This document shows, piece by piece, positions 56,746-64,000 of a DNA stretch of 64,000 nt. This DNA comes from Astrothelium macrocarpum (Eukaryota; Ascomycota; Dothideomycetes; Trypetheliales; Trypetheliaceae). The stretch covers positions 372,001-436,000 of the forward strand of contig JAGEMR010000017.1 in the NCBI GenBank assembly GCA_021030915.1, in the 5' to 3' direction. Made by a program: the position numbers and the translations under genes. Positions within the stretch are counted from its first letter, which is position 1. Each line of letters opens with the position of its first letter. Under the pieces are notes generated by a model. That model was given only the letters and a program-made list of their open reading frames with translations. It was not told the origin of the DNA and ran no database searches.

Positions 56746-58169
56746 ATGGTGAAAGAATCCAAGTATTACGACCTGCTAGGGGTAGGCTTCATCCCTGGAA
56801 TAGAGAGGGCCATTAGCTTATTTCTGTTAGGTTCCTGCAGATGCCTCTGAGGCTCAGCTGAAGTCTGCGTACAAGAAGGGCGCATTGAAGCATCATCCAG
56901 GTGAGAAATTCACGTGCAAAGTTATTTTACGCATGTCGTGGGTTTCGTCTAACGTCGTCAGACAAAAACGCCCACAACCCAGAAGCCGCAGAAAAGTTCA
57001 AAGATCTTTCACATGCTTATGAAGTACTCTCCGATCCCCAGAAGCGCCAGATTTACGATCAATATGGTGAGGAAGGACTCGAGCAGGGTGGTGCCGGTGG
57101 CGGCATGGCTGCCGAAGATCTCTTTGCCCAATTCTTTGGCGGTGGGAGTGCCTTTGGTGGCATGTTTGGAGGCATGGGTGGTGGTATGAGGGACACTGGA
57201 CCTAAGAAAGCCAAAACCATCATGCACACACACAAAGTCTCTCTGGAAGACATTTATCGTGGAAAGGTGTCGAAGCTTGCGCTACAAAAGTCTGTCATCT
57301 GTCCCAAATGCGATGGACGAGGTGGCAAAGAGGGAGCAGTTAGGAGGTGTTCTGGTTGCGATGGTGTCGGTATGAAGACAATGATGCGTCAGATGGGACC
57401 CATGATCCAGCGATTCCAAACCGTCTGCCCTGATTGCAACGGGGAAGGAGAACTCATCCGCGAGCGTGACAAATGCAAGCAATGCAATGGCAAGAAGACT
57501 ATTGTAGAACGAAAGGTTCTACATGTTCACGTCGATCGTGGTGTGCGTAGCGGGACTAAAATCCCATTTATCGGCGAGGGTGATCAGTTGCCTGGCGTCC
57601 AACCAGGTGATGTCATTTTCGAAATCGAACAGAAGCCACATCCAAGGTTCGAGCGAAAGGAGGATGATCTCTTCTATCATGCTGAGATTGATCTTGTTAC
57701 TGCTCTTGCAGGAGGGACCATCAATGTTGAGCACTTGGATGACCGGTGGTTGTCTATCGAAATTCTACCCGGCGAAGTCATTAGCAACGGTCAGTATGCC
57801 CGGATCAATGGTACTACATTATCAGCTAATAATCAAATAGGCGACGTCAAAGTCATTCGCGGTCAGGGTATGCCATCACACCGTCACCATGACTTTGGCA
57901 ACCTCTACATCCAGTTTAGCGTCAAGTTCCCAGACCGTATCGGCGGAGCTGACGGCGCACCCATGTCTCCAGCAGACCGGGCTACCCTCGAGAGGATCTT
58001 GGGACCACGGAAGCAGTATGATCAACCACCTCAAGACTCCATGGTGGAAGACTTCCAGCTTGAGGACGTTGACCCGATGAGGGACCATCGTGCTCCGAAC
58101 GCGACAATGGATGATGATGACGATGAAATGCATTCTGGACCAGAACGAGTTCAATGTGCATCGCAGTAG
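56746..58169 (+). CDS. mas5: Type I DnaJ (Hsp40) co-chaperone, Ydj1/Mas5-like, 4 exons, 420 aa
   Basis: Exons 56746-56781, 56831-56900, 56962-57789 and 57841-58169 join in frame. J domain: KESKYYDLLGVPADASEAQLKSAYKKGAL, HHPDKN (HPD formed across the second intron). Gly/Phe-rich linker FFGGGSAFGGMFGGMGG. Four zinc-finger units: CPKCDGRG, CSGCDGVG, CPDCNGEG, CKQCNGKK. C-terminal substrate domains follow (PGDVIFEIEQKPHPRFERK, GDVKVIRGQGMPSHRHHDFG). It ends CASQ, a CAAX box for farnesylation as in Ydj1. Stimulates Hsp70 in cytosol and at membranes. The third intron (57790-57840) is in frame and stop-free; splicing it out restores EVISNGDVKVIRG. Confidence 0.96.
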
Positions 58170-60451
58170 AGGTGTGCATGATGCTTGCTCCAAAACTCTT
58201 CCTCGCATGCCATGCACATCTGCTCGATGATAACGCAGTATTGATTTGTTACTATGGGCGTTCGTCGGCTGGGTAATCAGGAGGCATGCATCCAGGTCAT
58301 TTTCCTTGGTGGGGGTTCTCCCACCGCATTTGCGTCTTTATAGTAGACCGAGTGGCTTCATTTTCTCGTTTTGCCCCAAAGTGTCACGTAATCACACGCT
58401 GCGAGGAGAAGCTACATGGCATACAAGATTAGATAGATTTCACTTAACATTTCAGTCTCTTCAATGGTCATGGATATGGCATTCAATTGTGGTGTGTTTC
58501 GGGCGCCTCTAGCTTTCCCTATATGATTGCAATGAAAAGCTGTTCTAAAACACCGTCTCAACAGTAGAAGCAGCTAAAAGTGAATTCAGGATCACGGTGT
58601 GCCAGCTTGACTGGCTGTACGGAGCGTAATGAAATCCGTATGCCGAGTTTATCCGGGCAAGACAGAACCACCAAGCTTCTTGATGAAAATCTAGCGCTTC
58701 ACGTGGCTTATATCAAAAATCCACGTCAAAGACGAATTGGCCAGAATTGCAAGATTGACGACGTTCTATCCTCTACTATTCCATAATCTATCATCGCATA
58801 TAATCTTTTGCAGTCAGCAGGGATCATTCCTTCATATCGAACTAAGTTAGTAGGCTAAGTAATGGAAAATGAATCCTCTGAAGATGAATAGATATCACGG
58901 TTCTAAATGCCGAGATAGGAGAATATAGCAAGGGTAAATAGCTTTAGTTGCGGTTTCGCTGCGAATTAGTACACGTCGAAGAAACAGGGTCGTAAAGGAG
59001 AGAGATGTAAGCTTTTTTCCTGTAATGTCAGCGAGTGATTTAACACAGTATCTCTTTGACACCTGGCTCGAATTGACTTGCTCCCTTCATGTACGATAAT
59101 GGCCCGCATTGCATGCCAAGCTTGACCAGATCTTGGCATATCGACCTTGTACCTTCATGATTCTACGGGCAAGTCAAAAGCCGGCGCCCTTCCAGATATT
59201 GCGCCTTGTATACATCCGCGAAGGGCCAAGATCCTTCCAATAATGAAGCAATTCGCACCAGAATATGCGGCAATGTTTTCGGAGCGCAGCTGCGAGAAAC
59301 ACATTCCTTTCAGACTCATCACTACATATCGCATAAACCAGCAATAGAGATAGCGGTCTATCTTCACTATCGCTTTGGTATGCTTATTATGTCTTAGGAT
59401 AGCCGTCCCTACCATCGTTGTGCCCGTCGCCGCCCTACCGTCCTTGTGTCCGACTTCATCGTGCCTCGTCAAGCCTTGCGATCTCCGTCCTCGCCCTTAT
59501 GGCCGTCGTGGTTATTCATAGCTATAAATACCGAGCTAGTGTGAGGTGGAGCTTGCAACGGACCAGATGGCCGTGGCTGGGAGGAGAGATCACTCCTCTA
59601 TCCACAGAGAAGTAGCAGGCTCATACAAGGGGAGGACGGCGGCAGGCTCGAGGAAGGACTGGCCATAGTCAGACGTTCGGAGAGCGACGAGAATGCCGTC
59701 CATCATGTGCTACTGGCAACTCATCGCACGAGCTATGGAGTCGCCAGCTAGTGCTGGACGGATTCCGAGATATTTTAACGGTAGTAGGTCGCAGTGGCGG
59801 TCATCGTCATGCTGGAATGTTGTAGGACTTCGCTATGAGATTTAGTTAGCGTTCCGCTTCGCGAACGGTAAGCAGTACTTATAGAGAGTCGAATTATACA
59901 GGAAATTCGTTGAATTGCCATTACAAGCTTAATCTAGGCACATTAGTGCCGGGCAGACGTTCTCCTACCGGATTGCGTAGGAACAAGCTTACCAGCCACA
60001 GTATTAGAATTAAACTACATAAGGCTGCGCCACAAGCGGTCAGTTCAGCTTACCAATTCACACACATGTGCCACTCAAAATTTAACAAAAGATTCTTAGT
60101 TATAGAATCTATCCTGAATCTTTATTACAATAAAACCAAGGATCGAAGCTTCGCCTCACACTTATTTAGCTGCTTTACACACAGCCGTGGTTCCACACCA
60201 CCTCCAGTCGAATTGATCGCGCGATTGCTGAATCAACAGATGGGGATGGCTCGAAGACTACCTAGGTAATCATTAACTTCCGGTGAAATCATCTCGTGAG
60301 ATATAATCGAAAAGTATCCATCAAGCGGATTCCTATGGAGCTTCTCTCGTGGAATAGTTTTTGACTTGAATGGCCGGTTAGGTTCGCATTCTCACTAGAT
60401 TCCACAAGTCCCAGAGGAGTCTTTTGCCGCTGCTTCATTTGTGTCTTCTCA
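58170..60451. other. Gene-poor stretch (2.3 kb) between DnaJ and diterpene synthase
   Basis: The first few hundred bases are likely the DnaJ 3' leader. Bases 59400-59880 are richer in GC with short repeats (gccgtcg, ccctaccgtcc). Around 59817 a TGTTGTAGGAC string is faintly LTR-like. No protein family recognised in any frame. Confidence 0.35.
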
Positions 60452-63400
60452 TCATTTCTTCACAAATGATGCAATGTCCTTTGCAGCGTATATCTGACCA
60501 TACAAGTCTGTTACGTCAACAAACAAGTTGATCGCATTCCAAGTACGCTCATTCAGGCCGTCTTGCTTCAGCTGTTGCAGAGCTCGAATCACACCTCCGC
60601 GCTCATACTCCGCCAGCCAAAGAAGATCCGTTTTATCCCGGTTTTTCCTGTCTAACGACATTGCTTTATCTTCTTGCGCGATAGAGGCACTAAATTCTGC
60701 AAAATCGAGGCAGTTCAAGTTGACTTCGGCGCGATCACGCGTCAGCGAACCATAATCATTGTACATCCGGCACAGGGTCGCAAGATGGTGGCATAAATCT
60801 CGGAGGACATAGTCGGTCTTCACATCCGGAGAAACAGAAGATCTGTCAGCAATGAGGCAGCGGAAAAAGATGAACGAATATGGACAGCTCGTGTGTTTGG
60901 CTCCGGTCGTTCGGACCCAGTCGAACAACGTCTTGGCCCCATACGCTATATGATCTTCTTGAGCTACGAGATCATGATTCTGTTCGATGTCGCCGCTCAG
61001 ACGTGCGTTGATCCGAGCTAAGAAGCGGTTGTCTTCGATTTGGGTGAGATGAGCAAGTAGGAACTGTTCTAGCTCTTGCTTTAGTGTACGCTGCACGAGA
61101 GCCGGTTGGTCAACGACATTTGGGTGTGACAGAGTCCGCCGAATGTACGTGGAAAGAACTGTCTCAACCTCTTTGATCTGTGTCCCAAATCCATTTAATG
61201 AGCCTTCAATTGCCGAACCATTACAACCATTTGGAACACTATCATGGCCGTCTTGACTCGCAGCTATTCCAATATTGTCGTTGCCACCACAGATGTGGAA
61301 CCCACAGTGTCGTTTGACGATTTCTTGAACCTTTGGAAGTATTGTGGGGAGTTCATTCCCAACTACAGCTTCCATATACTCATCCGCTTGATAGTTCAAC
61401 ATGGACACTATTATCATTTCTTTGAGTATCGCGGATTCAAGAGGTTTCCTCAAAATATTGCAAGCCGTCCACGTCAGTGGAATGTACTCCAGATACTTAT
61501 CGTCCGTCATGTTTCTCCGAGGGAAAATATCCAACCGAATCCGTTTCAGAGTCGATAGGAACGCTGAGCTTTCGATAATGGCTAGTTCCATAAGCGGAAG
61601 AGAAGACTCTTTTAACGGTGCAAAAAGTGGTAAAGCCGAAAAAAATTCACGCAGCTTCTTAATATATTGATCTGAGCAAAGCGAGAGTAATTTGTTCCAA
61701 GGCTCAAATTGGGCATCCTTATACAGGGCCGACAAACAATATGCTTCCGATAACAATGATGAAGAGTAGCTGACCTTCTCGATCCAAATATCACATGGTC
61801 TGCTTGATTCTATGTCGTGAGAGTGTAAAAAGTTTCGGCCGGAAACTATCGCTTCCTTGATCGAGTTTCTTACTGGAGTGAACCAGGGAAGGCGCTCCAA
61901 CTCCGTCAAAGTAAGGATACAATAAGCGGTAATTTCATTTGACTGGCCTTTCCATGATCCATCTACATCCTGGGTCTGGAGAAGCCTGGTGAGCAGCTGT
62001 GTCAAAATTGTTGGAATTCGCTCATGTATCAATACAGAAGGGAATTCTGTGAGCTTGTCCTGATCCCAACATCGTAAAACGCGGACAAGCGCTTGAGCGA
62101 GTAGCATGTAAGAGTACTCTGAAGATTTATTCTGTTCTGGTAAGACGAGTTCTTGGAACATATTGAATAGTCAAGTCTTACCCATTTATCCTTTGCAGCA
62201 CCCCTGTCCCACTTATCGCAAAGGAATTCAACAGCCTTCGTGATGTGCGAAGCATGATGTTTGATGGAATCCCCGAGGAGAAGTGCTTTGAGAATATTGC
62301 AGTTGGCACTGAAACTGGCATTTTTCTCGATTGCATAAGTTCGAAAGCTCTGCACACCGTCGAAACTTTGGATCATATTGTCTATGTTAGGTAAGTCCTG
62401 TCCGAGTAAGTGCAGAGTCTCGACAGCTTTTGCGGTATCATCTGCGTCAGGCATAATATCCATTGCTATATAATGTTAATCACGTGAAGTGCTTTATTTG
62501 GTCAATTCACTTACAGAATCCAGCAATTCCTTGACCTTTGGACAGCACGGATCTTAGATAATCTCCAATGCGTGAAGTTGCTTCGAGTCCCAGATCGGCA
62601 GGCTGAAAACCAGCCTCTAAGAGTGTAGAGGTCGCCTTCGTTTGGTTAGAAATTGTCTCCAGGGAGTTGCGTATGGCTTTGACGAACCCAGGTAATCTCA
62701 AACACCTCCGTTGGAAACGCACTTGGCACGCCGCCTTCGCCTCGCCCCTGTCCTCGCGCGACTACCCTTTCGAGATACTCTTCAGCTTGTGGGTCCCATT
62801 TCGACGAATGGATGAGATATGCTGCCGTTGCAGAAGGTGAATTCATCATGCTACCATTTATAAGATGGTGTTCGACTTGATCAAAATCCAGTACGCCTAT
62901 AAAAGCTTCCAAAGAATGAGCGAGCGTGGTGTTCTGTCTATCGTACAACATATCCGGGCGAGAGGCGGAGAGTTTACGGGAAAACTCTTCATTAAGTGCC
63001 TCGTATGCAGGAAAGTCTAGTGTGACACCGTAATTCTGAAGTAAGCGACGGAGACAGGGAACCAAGATCTCGAAGCCCACATTATCTGTGCTTGTGATGT
63101 CCCATCTCTGAAGCATGTCTGTTAAGCAATCGATAGCTCTCGCGATCCTATCGTCAATATCGCTAGGAAGTGTCCCATCCGCTAGAAGACCGATGTCTTC
63201 GCGGTGCTTGAGGAGAGCTAGTAGTGCCACCATTGTATTCAAGATCCCATCAATGGCTGACACGTGTGACTGCCAGCTTCCATCTTCATTTTGTTGATCA
63301 AGTAAATACTTGAAAGAGCTGGGGAAACGCCATTGACGTCCGTTGTTAGTAGTTTTGGCAATCATTGATACCCAAGCCGTATCGTATAGCGAGACAGACA

Positions 63401-63491
63401 TGAAACTAGATGGCTGTCCACTGACTTGCGGATATAATTTGTCTTGAACTAGTTTCGAAGCCTTTGCTTGCAGCTCATTTTGAAGAGCCAT
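60452..63491 (-). CDS. Bifunctional diterpene synthase (class II/class I labdane type), 4 exons, 962 aa
   Basis: Minus strand exons 62688-63491, 62515-62635, 62182-62465 and 60452-62131 join in frame. Class II half: MSVSLYDTAWVSMIAK, QWRFPSSFKYLLDQQNEDGSW, GGVPSAFPTEVFEITW and the DxDD proton-donor motif MPDADDTAK (D315, D317, D318). Class I half: metal-binding DEYME (653-657, a DExxE form seen in fungal enzymes) and NDYGSLTRD (861-869, second metal site). Both sites appear intact, so it should turn geranylgeranyl diphosphate via a copalyl-type diphosphate into a polycyclic diterpene (ent-kaurene, phyllocladanol or aphidicolanol type); sequence alone does not tell which. No GGPP synthase or P450 is seen on the left; partners may lie beyond the window's right edge. 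Confidence 0.93.
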
Positions 63492-64000
63492 GTTGTAGGT
63501 GCTTGTGAAGTCGTACGAGTTTACCTTTGTGTCGACACGGTGAAGCAGACTAGAATTTGATTTGTTTTAAGGAAAAAAACCCCGCTAATTGGGTTGTTCA
63601 TTGAGGATCTGAAGCCATGTGTTCGTAGTGAAATGCAGGGTTTGCTTGCACAAGTACTCCAGCCCACAAGCCGCTTTGGGTCGGCCATGATCCAGAGACG
63701 ACAAGCATACCTACTCCGACAGATCGGCTGCAAGCATATTCGTATTAGTCTGATGCTCGTAGGAGCTATCGAGAGCACCGATTACGTTGAATCTCTTCTC
63801 TACGATCTAGCAGAGATCGTGACTCTGTCGATCGGTTGCAGTTATCGGTTAGGGTTTCCCGCATTTCGTCACAAAAATTGCGTTGTTACTAGTTGCATTG
63901 AGATGCATGCTGAACGCTTTCACTCAATACCTTGGATTGTTGTGCAAGGATGTTGTTGGTATCAGCTAAGCGAAACTTGGTAAATGGAATAGGGCTCATC
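63492..64000. other. Upstream region of diterpene synthase, to window edge
   Basis: Contains an open plus-strand frame 63594-63983 without family features and a small palindrome CGATCTAGCAGAGATCG at 63807. Probably the promoter. Confidence 0.35.

Noticed and set aside
59817..59930. Possible solo LTR beginning TGTTGTAGGAC
   Set aside because: No matching inverted ends, no 5 bp target duplication and no second copy seen in the window.
19259..63491. PKS and diterpene synthase as parts of one meroterpenoid-type cluster
   Set aside because: They are over 33 kb apart, separated by conserved housekeeping genes, and the PKS-type decamer was not found upstream of the diterpene synthase.

Overview
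The window is nuclear DNA of a filamentous ascomycete (Pezizomycotina). The genes carry many 48-120 bp introns with GT..AG (twice GC..AG) borders and internal ctaac/ctgac branch sites. Gene types are typical of moulds: HET and PNP-NACHT-ankyrin nonself-recognition proteins, a highly reducing polyketide synthase (PKS), a bifunctional diterpene synthase, a Zn2Cys6 regulator and a GH17 wall glucanase. One extremely AT-rich block looks like repeat-induced point mutation (RIP). I cannot fix the species; Leotiomycetes or Lecanoromycetes would fit.

Layout. (1) 1-1878: 3' part of a HET-domain gene. (2) 2221-6415: a 4.2 kb element with 150 bp terminal inverted repeats, a 21 bp minisatellite and a roughly 3.4 kb AT-saturated core. 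(3) 6.5-17 kb: a graveyard of secondary-metabolism genes (GMC oxidoreductase, SDR, P450, 2OG-Fe(II) oxygenase, all disabled) around an apparently intact three-repeat MYB gene. (4) 19259-27080: an intact HR-PKS with order KS-AT-DH-MT-ER-KR-ACP. (5) 30.6-37.8 kb: amidase, Zn2Cys6 regulator and TauD-family dioxygenase, probably a small catabolic set. (6) 39-48.4 kb: GH17 glucanase, flavin monooxygenase and a PNP-NACHT-ankyrin NLR gene with an in-frame stop. (7) 49.1-58.2 kb: housekeeping block with F-actin capping protein beta, mitochondrial MutS (MSH1), uroporphyrinogen decarboxylase, cytosine deaminase and a Ydj1-type DnaJ. (8) 60.4-63.5 kb: bifunctional labdane-type diterpene synthase.

How it fits together. 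The promoters of the PKS and of its dead neighbours share a decamer, ARTCYGGTCC, usually as direct repeats exactly 11 bp (one helical turn) apart. I found no comparable set elsewhere in the window. This suggests that PKS, GMC, SDR, P450 and 2OG oxygenase were once one co-regulated cluster whose tailoring genes have died while the PKS and MYB reading frames survive. The housekeeping block separates this cluster from the diterpene synthase, so I do not regard those two as one pathway.

Exon borders were deduced by reading splice signals and family conservation by eye; no alignment or transcript data were available. No tRNA, rRNA or CRISPR array was recognised.
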